A stretch of 64,000 nt of DNA from Trichomonas vaginalis G3 (GCF_026262505.1 NC_067206.1:7406879-7470878), one strand, 5' to 3'; counted from the first letter of the stretch, positions 10,084 to 20,656 are shown. A program made the numbers and translations. The notes: a model not told the origin generated them from the letters alone.

Positions 10084-10599
10084 CTATTTATAGTTCTCGA
10101 GGAATGAAACTGGACGAATTCCTAAAAAACTCTTTCCATATTTCAATCGAGATTCAATATCACGTGTTGGCTCTATTTCTGTTGATTGCCAGTTCAGAGA
10201 AGAAAATTCCGGAAAAATGTAATTTGTATTTTCTTCAATCATAGTTTGCCTAGCTTGTGAGGCACTACGTATGCACGCCCTAGAAAACCATGTATAAAAA
10301 TATCTTCTTTTAACTAAAAAATTTGCTCTAATCTTGTAACCATTTAAACGCTCTTCGTCTGAGCTATAAATAATGCTTGAATTATATGGTTCCGAATATG
10401 TATAGTAGTTGTAATCCGTATATTCGGATGAATACTTTTCAGACTCTTGGTTATTTTCTTGAATGAAATCGTTATTTTGCTTTTTTGTTTTTTTAGGACT
10501 TTTAGGTGGCGAAAGACTTCTAGATCTATTCAGCTTTTTTGAATATAAAAAGGAATAATCATAGAGACCCCTTACATGAGTGAGATTATAATTTGACAT
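10084..10599 (-). CDS. Small hypothetical protein, Ser/Tyr-rich
   Basis: A 171-residue protein. Its N-terminal half is disordered, with SRSLSPPKSPKKTKK, a likely proline-directed phosphorylation patch, and a Tyr/Ser/Glu-rich stretch. The C-terminal half carries a helix-like region YKIRANFLVKRRYFYTWFSRACIRSAS, reminiscent of short IQ/SFI1-type aromatic helices, without a confident family. Support for a real gene comes from the initiator-like motif immediately upstream of the ATG (see separate entry). Function unknown. Confidence 0.55.
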   Translation of the reverse strand: MSNYNLTHVRGLYDYSFLYSKKLNRSRSLSPPKSPKKTKKQNNDFIQENNQESEKYSSEYTDYNYYTYSEPYNSSIIYSSDEERLNGYKIRANFLVKRRYFYTWFSRACIRSASQARQTMIEENTNYIFPEFSSLNWQSTEIEPTRDIESRLKYGKSFLGIRPVSFLENYK

Positions 10600-10613
10600 A
10601 AAATGAAATATGA
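10600..10613 (-). promoter_or_regulatory. Trichomonad-type initiator (Inr) motif
   Basis: Reading the minus strand, TCATATTTCATTTT runs directly into the ATG at 10599. The Trichomonas Inr consensus is TCAYTWYTCATTA, with transcription starting at the A of TCA. This site matches at 11 of 13 positions and would give a leader of about a dozen bases, normal for this lineage. Confidence 0.5.
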
Positions 10614-10715
10614 AACTAAATAATGATTAAATTAGAATAGTAGATTTTAGCTCTCATAGTTTATGATTGAGAAAATATATCTCAATGCACAAATATTAGA
10701 TAGCGTTTATTTTCT

Positions 10716-11570
10716 CTATGAGACAAGAAAAATGAAAAAGAATTTATCAAAAGGAAAAATGTTTCTGTTGAAAATGTTAACAACACATGAGTATGAGATG
10801 AATTTGATTCGTGCAAAGCCATTACCGTAGTGGCCTTCTTCGTTAATACCTTCAGGGGAACGAAATATTTCTGATCCACTTTGAATTAGGCCATAATAAC
10901 CCGACTTTTTATACGAAGATCCACCACCACCACCCGCCTCATATGCACCACCTCCTCCATAATATCCCCCTCCACCGCCACCGCCATTGTAAGCTAATCC
11001 AAAACCATTTCCTCCCTTTTTAATTTTCCCATCTTCTGCTCGAAAATCATCATAACCCCAACCCCCTGTTCCAGGGCATTCTTGGCTTGCTCCTAATCCT
11101 CGGTAATTGAAATTCAGTATTCCAGTACCATCAGATCCAACTAATCCACCGGCGTTGCCACCGTCTCCAGTGCGCCCACAACCCCCACCACCAGCTGCAA
11201 CGGCAATTCGATCGGAATCAAAAAGTGACAGACCTATTGAAGTAGATCCACCACCACCTCCGGCGATCAGAGACTCACCATTCTTGAGGTTACCTTGATA
11301 TGAATCACCACCGCCGTTACAACCACCTTTTACCATAGTTATATTAGAATAAGTCGAAGTTCCGCCTACAAAGATCGTAAAATTTTTCGATTCAACGAGA
11401 TTTAGACGAATCCATACATATGCTCCTTTACCGCTTCGTTGTTTCGTATTACATCCACCACTTGCACCCCAAAGTTCGACCAAATACTTTCCAGGCTTTA
11501 ATTCTACAGTTTGAGGTGCTGCATCCACAGACTCATTTAATTTACATGTACACGGATATGATATTTCCAT
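10716..11570 (-). CDS. Glycine-rich protein 1 (ALK/LTK glycine-rich domain family)
   Basis: An intact 284-residue member of the local six-gene cluster. It begins MEISYPCTCKLNES. A beta-rich segment follows (YLVELWGASGGC...AYVWIRLNL...FTIFVGGTS), then the Gly core: KGGCNGGGDS, AGGGGGSTS, RIAVAAGGGGCG, a Gly9 run near YNGGGGGGGYYGGGG, and GGGGGSS. It ends with the conserved GHYGNGFARIKF before a short hydrophobic, Phe-rich tail. The GxGG/WGAxGG pattern is that of the glycine-rich domain of ALK/LTK receptors, which in trichomonads occurs as stand-alone proteins. No classical signal peptide. Its central 370 bases are nearly identical to those of paralogue 5. Role unknown; surface or secreted is a guess. 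Confidence 0.75.
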   Translation of the reverse strand: MEISYPCTCKLNESVDAAPQTVELKPGKYLVELWGASGGCNTKQRSGKGAYVWIRLNLVESKNFTIFVGGTSTYSNITMVKGGCNGGGDSYQGNLKNGESLIAGGGGGSTSIGLSLFDSDRIAVAAGGGGCGRTGDGGNAGGLVGSDGTGILNFNYRGLGASQECPGTGGWGYDDFRAEDGKIKKGGNGFGLAYNGGGGGGGYYGGGGAYEAGGGGGSSYKKSGYYGLIQSGSEIFRSPEGINEEGHYGNGFARIKFISYSCVVNIFNRNIFPFDKFFFIFLVS

Positions 11571-12855
11571 TTATTATCGCAAGCTAAATTATTATTTATG
11601 TTATTTTTTAGCGTAGTATCATGCATTTCATTATTATTTTCATATAAACATCGTCAAAATAGAATTTTACATTTCAGTTTGTCGAAAGCTTTTATTTTGA
11701 AACTTATTTAATAATTTTTCTTGAAATCTTTCACTTTCTATACTCGCAGTATCGCATCCCTTTAATATATGCTCGAGTTTATTAGAAACTTTGATTGAAT
11801 CAAATACAAATTTTCCGATCGTGCATAATAATTTGATCAATTATTTTTTTGAAAAAAAAACGGTGTAAATTGATACCTTTCAAATCTTATCATACTATTA
11901 GGTTTACGAGCTTTTATTATAATAGAAACTTAAGTTTGGAGACACTTTACAAATTGTAAACTTCAATTTGGCAAAATATATATCTCAATATCAGTCATGT
12001 TCCTAAATTTAACAAGCTTGTGCTCAAACTTGATATGTAGGAAGTACTTAACATTTAATTAAGAATTGGCAAATTATATCAAGGAATATTTTTGTAATTT
12101 CATGAATAATATAAATGAAAGTAATCAACATAGAAATGCGAAAGCAAACTCCCTTAGGCTAAACTGATTTTATTGGGAATCAATGAAAAATATTTTAGAT
12201 TTAATTTTATCGATGATCTAAGAGAGATCATTAATAGATTAGATGAAAACTATTGTAGTTTTATTCGTATTATCAAATAAAGATTGTTTTAAATTGAAAA
12301 TGCATAAAAATCTGTGATATGATATTTTGTGGTAGTGACTAATATCTATAGGTGAAATATAATATAAACTCGCCATAAATGCTGATTAACATTCAAGAAA
12401 TAAAAATTCAATAATATTCTAAATAAATATTGGAACTATTTCTTGGGATCAGTAGATCATTGAAATCCCAAAAATATTGCCCATAGGAAGTTTCCATGAA
12501 AACGAATGCAATACCCGTCTCCAAAGCTTCTCCATTTCTCCATCTCCATGGAGAAATTGAACTAGTCTGTCTTCTCCACCAATTCAAAATTGAATACTTT
12601 CTCCACGTCTCCATGGAGAAAATGTGAGGTGAACTCATTGGGAGTTTTGACATTTCAAACTTTACAAATCTAATGGTTTGTAAAGTTAAAATCTGACATT
12701 TTGATAAGAAACCAGGGGGGTAATATTTGTAAAAAATAGTGTATAATTTACATTAAAATTTACAAAATTGGAGAAGCTTATATTTTGGAATTTGGAGATC
12801 CCAGCCGTTATTTCTCCAAACGAGATCCTTAATATATATACAAGAAAGTTGATTT
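11571..12855. other. Intergenic, AT-rich, with hairpin cluster 12524-12779
   Basis: About 1.3 kb without a credible gene; an 81-codon minus frame at 12408-12653 coincides with the hairpins and is rejected. The first 900 bases show no structure. At 12524-12779 several short inverted repeats cluster (separate entry). Confidence 0.55.
12524..12779. repeat. Hairpin-rich segment with 10-bp inverted ends
   Basis: AAGCTTCTCC at 12524-12533 and its complement GGAGAAGCTT at 12770-12779 bound the segment. Inside are TTTCTCCAT/ATGGAGAAA (12535-12556), TTTCTCCA/TGGAGAAA (12598-12621) and AACTTTACAAA/TTTGTAAAGTT (12658-12687). It may be a small MITE-like element; no target duplication seen. Confidence 0.4.
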
Positions 12856-13713
12856 TTAAGAAAAACCGAGAGAAATTAAAGTAAATAGAAAATGAAGCTG
12901 CATATAGGTATGTGCTAAGCATGTATAATACATTGGTGTGATTTGAACAAAACCATCACCATAATGACCGGTTTCAAGAGTGCCTTCAGGAGATTTGAAA
13001 GATTCGCTACCGCTAAGTATACTTCCATACAAAACTGGGTTCAGATATGAAGATCCCCCACCACCTCCTGACTCATAAGAACCTCCTCCTCCGTAAAAAC
13101 CACCTCCACCACCACCTGCATTAAATCCTTGTCCATAACCATCACCACCTCGCTTTAATTCTCCATCTTTTCCAAGATGAGTTGTAAATCCATCATAATA
13201 CGAGCCGACTTTTCCGCCAGAAATCTGTGATTCACCCTTTCCACACCAACCAGGATCATTATCGGCAAAAATTATTCCATTCCCACCAGTCATGCCTCCT
13301 GCATGTCCACCATTCCCAACGCGGCCACAACCGCCGCCACCGCCCGCAACGGCAATTCGATCGGAATCTAAAAGTGACATGCCGAATGAAGTAGATCCAC
13401 CACCACCGCCGCCAATCTTTGCATCTTGAACAAATGTCCCTTGAAACGAATTTCCACCGCCATTGCAGCCTCCTTTCACCTGCTCAACAGCAGAGTAACC
13501 GGCATGGCCGCCAATATAAATCGTATAATTAGTTTTTGTACTCACATACAGATGAAACCAAACATAAGCACCTTTTCCAGTTCTTTCGATCGTATCACAT
13601 CCACCGCTAGCTCCCCATAATTCGACTAAATACTTTCCTTCATTCAGAACAACAAATTGGGGAGTAGCATTGTCATCAACATTTTCGACGCAAGTACATT
13701 GAAAAGTTTTTTC
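12856..13713 (-). pseudogene. Glycine-rich protein 2, no start codon
   Basis: The frame keeps the whole family layout: QCTCVENVDDNATPQ, KYLVELWGASGGC, AYVWFHLYVS, YTIYIGGHAG, the Gly core with RIAVAGGGGGCGR, and GHYGDGFVQITP. It ends in a Phe/Leu-rich tail. Where paralogues have Met at the N-terminus there is none: the frame stays open upstream to about 13809 without any ATG. The only candidate starts are non-AUG codons, such as a GTG at 13545 that would delete the first third. The gene is the most diverged of the six. Either the start has been lost or an unseen upstream exon supplies it; loss is likelier because trichomonad introns are rare. Confidence 0.6.
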
Positions 13714-14068
13714 ATTTAAATTTAAGTTTCGAATTTTATTACGACTAAATTTTCGCTTAAAATATATGAATTGCTTACTTAAGTGTGTAAATTTTCGATT
13801 TAATTTTTAAAACGGTTTCATTTGTTCGATTTTGGAGAAAATCCAGTTTTAATTTGAAAAAATGCACAAATATTTTGATATATAGTACACAGTTTAACGT
13901 GCAAGATGCGGGAATTAAATTAGGAAACACCGGATCTCCATTAAGGGACAGAAATGTACATTAAGGTATCATCTCATCAGTATAAAAAAATATGTTTATC
14001 CCTGTCTTCTTTCAAAGCTCCTTTATTAACTCTAAAAGCCAAGACAAGAATTTAATAGATATAGAAAA
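13714..14068. other. Intergenic spacer
   Basis: About 350 AT-rich bases between glycine-rich genes 2 and 3. No repeat or motif recognised. Confidence 0.45.
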
Positions 14069-14932
14069 TTAATTTTTATATTCAAAAAGATATATGCTAC
14101 CAAATTGAAAATTATTCCTATTAAAATATTGAACTACACATGAGTATGAGATGAATTTGATTCGTGCAAAACCATTACCGTAGTGGCCTTCTTCGTTAAT
14201 ACCTTCAGGAGACCGAAATGTTTCTGATCCACTTTGAATTCGGCCATAATAACCTGACTTTATAAACGAAGATCCACCACCACCACCTGCCTCATAGGAA
14301 CCACCTCTTCCATAATATCCCCCTCCTCCACAACCGCCGTTATAACTCAATCCATATCCTTTTCCTCCTTTTTTAATCTTTCCATTTTCTGCCTTATGAA
14401 CATAATTATTTCCATCAATATAAAAATCTCCGATCCCAGGTCCATCTTGACTTGCACCCAATCCTGGGAAATTGGGTTTAATGGATGTTCCATTGGATCC
14501 AATTAACCCACCGGCGTTGCCGCCGTCACCAACTCGCCCACAACCACCACCACCAGCCGCAACGGCAATTCTATCGGAATCAAAAAGTGACAGACATATT
14601 GAAGTAGATCCACCACCACCGCCGGCTATCAGAGCGTTACCATCATTGAATGTTCCTTGGTGTGAATCACCACCGCCGTTACAACCGCCTTTCACCATTG
14701 TTATATTAGAATAAGTCGAAGTTCCACCAACAAATATCCAGAAAGTTTGTTCTTTGACAAGATCTAAACTAATCCATACATATGTGCCTTTACCGCTTCG
14801 TTCTTTCGTATTACATCCTCCGCTTGCACCCCAAAGTTCAATTAAATACTTGCCAGTCTTCAACTTCACTTTTTGAGGTACCGCATCCTCAGAATCATTT
14901 AATTTACATGTACATGTGTACGATGCTTCCAT
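14069..14932 (-). CDS. Glycine-rich protein 3 (ALK/LTK glycine-rich domain family)
   Basis: An intact 287-residue paralogue starting MEASYTCTCKLNDSEDAVPQ. Differences from its neighbours: FWIFVGGTS in the beta segment, SICLSLFDSD where the others have SIGLSLFDSD, a longer variable loop (IGDFYIDGNNYVHKAENGK), and CGGGGYYGRGG where others have an unbroken Gly run. The end GHYGNGFARIKFISYSC matches paralogue 1, so these two share their C-terminal coding sequence. Same family and unknown role as paralogue 1. Confidence 0.73.
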   Translation of the reverse strand: MEASYTCTCKLNDSEDAVPQKVKLKTGKYLIELWGASGGCNTKERSGKGTYVWISLDLVKEQTFWIFVGGTSTYSNITMVKGGCNGGGDSHQGTFNDGNALIAGGGGGSTSICLSLFDSDRIAVAAGGGGCGRVGDGGNAGGLIGSNGTSIKPNFPGLGASQDGPGIGDFYIDGNNYVHKAENGKIKKGGKGYGLSYNGGCGGGGYYGRGGSYEAGGGGGSSFIKSGYYGRIQSGSETFRSPEGINEEGHYGNGFARIKFISYSCVVQYFNRNNFQFGSIYLFEYKN

Positions 14933-15265
14933 TTAATATCGCATGCTTCTATAGATTTTCTGTCATTTTTTACAATACTATCATGTATTTCGTTGATATT
15001 ATCATGCAGGTATTGTTTAAATAAGTTTTTCCATTTAAACTTGCTGAGTTCCTTTATTTTGAAAAAATCTGATACAAAATCATTCACTTTTAATATATCT
15101 TGTATCACACTTTTGATTATACGATCGTACACATGATAAATTTATATTGAATCAATTTCAAATTTTCGGATTGCATTCAATAATTTGCATGAATAATATT
15201 TGAATCAGAATTAAAAAAGAATATAAATCTATCTAATCCCATTAATAAGTAGTATATGAAAAGGT
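14933..15265. other. Intergenic spacer
   Basis: About 330 AT-rich bases. It partly resembles the flank upstream of paralogue 1 (both contain a CATTT..TTATTTTGAAA-like stretch). No gene. Confidence 0.4.
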
Positions 15266-16120
15266 TTATTTATCTGAAAAAAACAAAACAACAAAATTCA
15301 GAAAGCTAAAGAATCTGTTTGGATTTATGATATTACATACACATGAAAATAAGAGGAATTTGATTCGTGCAAAGCCGTTACCGTAGTGACCTTCTTCGTT
15401 AATACCTTCAGGCGAACGAAATATTTCTGATCCACTTTGAATTCGGCCATAATAACCTGACTTTTTATACGAAGATCCGCCACCACCACCTGCCTCATAT
15501 GCACCACCTCCTCCATAATATCCCCCTCCACCACCACCACCATTGTAACCCACTCCTGTTCCTTTCCCACCTTTTTTAATTTTACCATTTTCTGCTATAT
15601 GATTTTCATAATAACCTCCAATCCCTGAGCCTTCTTGGCTTGAACCCCCTCCTTGCTCAGTTCCCACGCATGATGCTCCATCAAAGCCAACTAACCCACC
15701 GGTGTTGCCACCATTGTACCCATTTCCACAGCCACCACCACCAGCCGCAACGGCAATTCTATCGTCATCTAAAAGTGACAGACCTATTGAAGTAGATCCA
15801 CCACCTCCACCCGCAATTCTCGAATCGCCATTCATAAGTATACCTTGATATGAGTCACCACCACCGTTACAACCGCCTTTCACCATTGTTACATCAGAAT
15901 AATTCGAGGTTCCACCAACAAAGATCATAAAAGTTTTCGATTCAACGAGATTTAGACGAATCCATACATATGCACCTTTGCCACTTCGCTCTTTCGTATT
16001 ACATCCACCACTTGCACCCCAAAGTTCGACCAAATACTTTCCAGGCATCAACGTTACCGTTTGAGGTGTCGCATCCTCAGACTCATTTAATTTACATGTA
16101 CACAGATACGATACTTCCAT
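15266..16120 (-). CDS. Glycine-rich protein 4 (ALK/LTK glycine-rich domain family)
   Basis: An intact 284-residue paralogue starting MEVSYLCTCKLNESEDATPQ. Its variable centre differs from the rest: LLDDDRIAVAAGGGGCGNGYNGGNTGG, then GASCVGTEQGGGSSQEGSGIGGYYENHIAENGK. The C-terminal tail is FSCVCNIINPNRFFSFLNFVVLFFSDK. The 5' flank (16121-16460) is almost identical to that of paralogue 5 (17340-17680). This marks a tandem duplication with a unit of about 1.2 kb (start-to-start 1219 bases). Confidence 0.74.
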   Translation of the reverse strand: MEVSYLCTCKLNESEDATPQTVTLMPGKYLVELWGASGGCNTKERSGKGAYVWIRLNLVESKTFMIFVGGTSNYSDVTMVKGGCNGGGDSYQGILMNGDSRIAGGGGGSTSIGLSLLDDDRIAVAAGGGGCGNGYNGGNTGGLVGFDGASCVGTEQGGGSSQEGSGIGGYYENHIAENGKIKKGGKGTGVGYNGGGGGGGYYGGGGAYEAGGGGGSSYKKSGYYGRIQSGSEIFRSPEGINEEGHYGNGFARIKFLLFSCVCNIINPNRFFSFLNFVVLFFSDK

Positions 16121-16478
16121 TTATATTACGCATTTTAGTAAATCTGAAATTAGTTTTACGATTAACATCCATTATTTCGTTTTTATCATTTTTTATCATT
16201 ATTTCATTAAATTAATAATACCATTTTTAGGGTAAATATAGCGATATTAATATTTTGAGAGAAATTAAAAACGAAATGTAGCGAAAATGTTTCGATTTGT
16301 AAGCTTAATATGCTTAAATTTGCTTGACGATTTTTTGGTTTGACAATTGATTCTTAAAGAATCAACTGAACAATATTTTGAGAAAGAACATCAGAAATGG
16401 TTGAGATAATTTTGACTTTCGTTTTGAAAAAAATACAAGTCAAAATAAATGAAGTATTTATTAACATATAAAGAATGT

Positions 16479-17339
16479 TTATTTATCTGAAAATAACAAA
16501 ACAACAAAATTCATAAAACTAAAGAATCTGTTTGGATTTATGATATTACATACACATGAGTATGAGAGGAATTTGATTCGTGCAAAACCATTACCATAGT
16601 GACCCTATTCTTCGCTTCCACTAGGAGAACGAAATGTTTCTGATCCACTTTGAATTCCGCCATAATAACTTGGATTTATAAACGAAGATCCACCACCACC
16701 ACCTGCCTCATATGCACCACCTCCTCCATAATATCCCCCTCCACCGCCACCGCCATTGTAAGCTAATCCAAAACCATTTCCTCCCTTTTTAATTTTCCCA
16801 TCTTCTGCTCGAAAATCATCATAACCCCAACCCCCTGTTCCAGGGCATTCTTGGCTTGCTCCTAATCCTCGGTAATTGGAATTCAGTATTCCAGTACCAT
16901 CAGATCCAACTAATCCACCGGCGTTGCCACCGTTTCCAGTGCGCCCACAACCCCCACCACCAGCTGCAACGGCAATTCGATCGGAATCAAAAAGTGACAG
17001 ACCTATTGAAGTAGATCCACCACCACCTCCGGCGATCAGAGACTCACCATTCTTATAGTTACCTTGAAATGAATCACCACCGCCGTTGCAACCGCCTTTC
17101 ACCATAGTTACATCAGAATAATTCGAGGTTCCACCTACAAAGATCGTAAAATTTTTCGATTCAATGATATTTAGACGAATCCATACGTATGCGCCTTTGC
17201 CACTTCGTTCTTTCGTATTACATCCACCGCTTGCACCCCAAAGTTCGACCAAATACTTTCCAGGCATCAACGTTACCGTTTGAGGTGTCGCATCCTCAGA
17301 CTCATTTAATTTACATGTACACAGATACGATACTTCCAT
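16479..17339 (-). pseudogene. Glycine-rich protein 5, truncated by an in-frame stop, mosaic
   Basis: The open part (16605-17339, 244 residues) ends ...ETFRSPSGSEE at a TAG. The same frame then continues GHYGNGFARIKFLSYSC and on to a normal family stop at 16479, so one stop codon removes the conserved last 41 residues; paralogue 6 has Thr at this site. The gene is a mosaic: its first 95 codons match paralogue 4, bases 16684-17054 match 10915-11285 of paralogue 1 with about three differences, and the last part matches paralogue 6. A shortened protein could still be made, but loss of the conserved C-terminal strand suggests a young pseudogene. Confidence 0.65.
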
Positions 17340-17687
17340 TTATATTACGCATTTTAGTAAATCTGAAATTAGTTTTACGATTAACATCCATTATTTCGTT
17401 TTTATCATTATTTTGTTTCATTGGTAATACCATTTTTAGTGTAAATATAGTGATATTAATATTTTGAGAGAAATTAAAAACGAAATGTAGCGAAAATGTT
17501 TCGATTTGTAAGCTTAATATGCTTAAATTTGCTTGACGATTTTTTGGTTTGACAATTGATTCTTAAAGAATCAACTGAACAATATTTTGAGAAAGAACAT
17601 CAGAAATGGTTGAGATAATTTTGACTTTCGTTTTGAAAAAAATACAAGTCAAAATAAATGAAGTATTTATTAACATATAAAGAATGT

Positions 17688-18544
17688 TTATTTATCTGAA
17701 AATAACAAAACAACAAAATTCATAAAACTAAAGAATCTGTTTGGATTTATGATATTACATACACATGAGTATGAGAGGAATTTGATTCGTGCAAAGCCAT
17801 TGCCGTAGTGACCTGTTTCTTCATTTCCACTAGGAGAACGAAATGTTTCTGATCCACTTTGAATTCCGCCATAATAACCTGACTTTTTATACGAAGATCC
17901 GCCACCACCACCTGCCTCGTACGAACCACCTTCACCATAATATCCCCCTCCTCCACCACCGCCATTAAAGGCTTCGCCAATACCATTACCTCCTTTTTGA
18001 AGGGTCCCATTTTCTGTCTATACAAATTATAATATTATACTCCGATACCAGGGCCTTCTTGATTGGCACCTCGCCCTTTTTTAGATGCCAAAGTTGATGT
18101 ACCATCAAAGCCAACTAATCCACCGGCATTCCCACCACTGCCATCGCACCCACACCCACCTCCACCAGCTGCAACGGCAATTCGATCGGAATCAAAAAGT
18201 GACAGACCTATTGAAGTAGATCCACCACCACCTCCGGCGATCAGAGCTCGACCATTCTTATAGTTACCTTGAAATGAATCACCACCGCCGTTGCAACCGC
18301 CTTTCACCATAGTTATATTAGAAAAAGTCGAAGTTCCACCAATAAAGAGTGTAAAAGTTTTCGATTCAACGAGATTTAGACGAATCCATACATATGCACC
18401 TTTACCACTTCGCTCTGTCTCATTACATCCACCACTTGCACCCCAAAGTTCGACCAAATACTTTCCAGGCTTTAATTCTACAGTTTGAGGTGTCGCATCC
18501 TCAGACTCATTTAATTTACATGTACACGGATACAATACTTCCAT
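17688..18544 (-). pseudogene. Glycine-rich protein 6, frameshifted
   Basis: The first 169 codons (18544 to 18035) read as a normal family member, MEVLYPCTCKLNES to GANQEGPGIGV, then stop. The rest of the gene (ENGTLQKGGNGIGEAFNGGGG ... SGNEETGHYGNGFARIKF, ending at about 17688) lies in another frame, so an indel occurred near 18000-18040, in an AT-rich variable loop. Apart from that break the coding sequence is close to paralogues 4 and 5, indicating recent loss. Confidence 0.65.
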
Positions 18545-19293
18545 TTAATTTACACGATTCAGTAAATGTGATTTTATTTTCGCGATTTTCATTATTTATT
18601 TCTTTAATATCTTCAACTTCTTACATTCAATATTTTATCTTAAGCAGAGTTTTTCTGGATTTTAGTGTATTCATTATCAGAAACAATCATTTTAAGTTAA
18701 AGTTGCTTTGATTTCGGCCATTTATTCCTAAAAACATATGATTGTTTTTTTGTGTTAAATTCGGCTCAAAAAGTTTTTTAATGAATGAATCTTTGTTTCG
18801 AAATATCATATTATCTTGCTTTTAGACCTTGATAATTTCTTTCAGATGTTGTTTGATTAGATCTATCTTATCTGGTAATATATTTGTTTTTCTCATTGTA
18901 ACCCATCAGGTTCATTCATAAGAATATTAGATTATTTCATCTGAATCTAAAAGTGACGGTTCTATTTCACTTCTAAAGTATATTGTAGTGTTTATCTAGT
19001 GATGATGGATACATTTAATGCAATATTAACTATTATTAGGGGGACATAGTTTCTATTTTATGCTCATTTAAATCGAATTTCAGTAAGCATAAAATTATCA
19101 TCCTATCAAATTACTAAAATCACTATGATTGATACTCATATTTCTTCTTTTCTGACTGAATTTCTATAGAATTGCGAGGTGGTATGTTAAAATAATATAG
19201 TATCGATGATAAAAGCATAATTTTTTTTATTTCTAAATTTATCAGAAATAGAAAGAATATGAATTTAGAATATCATTTTATGTAGAAACATTA
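18545..19293. other. Intergenic, possible glycine-rich gene relic
   Basis: About 750 AT-rich bases. At 18939-18966 the sequence around GAATCTAAAAGTGAC resembles the conserved SLFDSDRIA region of the glycine-rich genes (about 23 of 28 bases), in the same orientation. It may be the trace of a seventh copy. Nothing else recognised. Confidence 0.35.
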
Positions 19294-20262
19294 TTATTTT
19301 GCACCATGTGAAATAAGAAACTTGGCTGTTTCTTTACTATTATTACGAGTTGCATAATGAAGAGCAGTTTTCCCATTGTTATCTTTTTCATTGACATTTG
19401 CACCATGTGAAATAAGAAATTCGGTTGTTTCTGCACTATTATTATGTGCTGCAATATGAAGAGCTGTATTTCCATTTGCATCTCTTTCATTGACATTTGC
19501 ACCATGTGAAATAAGAAATTCGGTTGTTTCTTTACTATTATTTTCTGCTGCAAGATGAAGAGCAGTTTTTCCATCTTCATCTTTTTCATTGATATTTGCA
19601 CCATGTGAAATAAGAAGTTCAGCTGTTTCTTTACTATTATTACGAGCTGCATCATGCAGAGCTGTTACTCCATATATACGTTTTTCATTGATATTTGCAC
19701 CATTTGAAATAAGAAACTCGACCAATTCTTTATTATTATTATATGCAGCATAAAGAAGGGCATTAAATTCATTTTCATCTTTTTCATTGATATCTGCACC
19801 ATGTGAAATAAGAAACTCGGCTATTTCTTTACTATTACTTTCTGCTGCATAATGAAGAGTTGTTTTTTCAAAATTATCTTTTTCATTGATATTTGCACCA
19901 TGTGAAATAAGAAGTTCAGTTATTTCTTTACTATTACTTTCTGCTGCATAATGAAGAGTTGTTTTTTCAAAATCATCTTTTTCATTGATATTTGCACCAT
20001 GTGATAGGAAATATTCACAAAGAGATAGAATGTTAAACAAAGCAGAATGAATAAAGCATTTGTTAATATCATTAGTTTGGTCATAATAAATTAAAAGTGC
20101 TTCAAGGTTGTTATAAAATCCACAATCTTTTAAGTTGATTTCAATATTGTATTCATTCATTAAGAATGTAACAAAATCAATATTGTGTGAAATAGTTGCA
20201 TATTCCATGCATTCTCTATTTGGTTTTTGATATTTCAAACATTCACTCATGATCTCTGGATT
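19294..20262 (-). pseudogene. Ankyrin-repeat protein, 3' part of a transposon-split gene
   Basis: The frame reads NPEIMSECLKYQKPN, then the rest of the trichomonad N-terminal helical domain (ECMEYATISHNIDFVTFLMNEYNIEI; DQTNDINKCFIHSALFNI). Seven to eight 33-residue ankyrin repeats follow (LLISHGANINEKD, TALHxAAxNNSKE), ending ...FLISHGAK. A Met at 20268 opens the frame, but homologous proteins carry about 150 or more residues before this point. Those residues lie at 25637-25910, ending ...LRGNPE, on the far side of the hAT insertion, with AATCCAGAG duplicated at the two break points. The piece could still be expressed alone from the fortuitous Met. Ankyrin repeats mediate protein binding; the specific role is unknown. 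Confidence 0.8.
20254..20262. repeat. Target-site duplication, left copy
   Basis: CTCTGGATT here recurs at 25628-25636. As an 8-bp duplication, CTCTGGAT fits the hAT target preference nTnnnnAn. Its reverse complement is the shared AATCCAGAG codons of the ankyrin gene. Confidence 0.75.
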
Positions 20263-20640
20263 ATTCATGTGATTTTATCCCAAGCATATGGGGATTCTAA
20301 ATTTTTGTCCCTATCGTTATCCCAATTGAATTTTTTTTGGAATTTAAAATTTTTTTTCTGCATGTAAACTTAAATTTTAATTTTTACCACTAAAATGCAA
20401 TATTTCAACAAATTAATGAGTAATAATATTTTAATTTATAATAATTATTATAAATCTCCTCAATTTAATGTAATTATTGTATTAATTTTTGTTGAAAATA
20501 TAAAATCTTCAAGTAAATGATGTGAATTTAATATTTTTAGAATGTTGTTTAATTGTACTATATTATGCATGTAAAATTTTGTTACAATACATTTTATATG
20601 GGATCCCCATTGCCCAATTGAGAGAAAATTGAGAGGTGGG

Positions 20641-20656
20641 ATTGGGCTAGCCCAAT
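20641..20656. repeat. 16-bp perfect palindrome
   Basis: ATTGGGCTAGCCCAAT is a perfect palindrome in the 5' subterminal part of the hAT element. Subterminal repeats or palindromes are typical transposase-binding sites in hAT elements; that role here is inferred. Confidence 0.5.

Noticed and set aside
12408-12653. 81-codon minus-strand frame
   Set aside because: It coincides with the hairpin cluster; its Trp/Arg-rich content comes from TCTCCATGGAGA repeats.
12856-13545. Start of glycine-rich protein 2 at 13545
   Set aside because: The codon is GTG, and family similarity continues in frame well upstream of it, so it is not the ancestral start.
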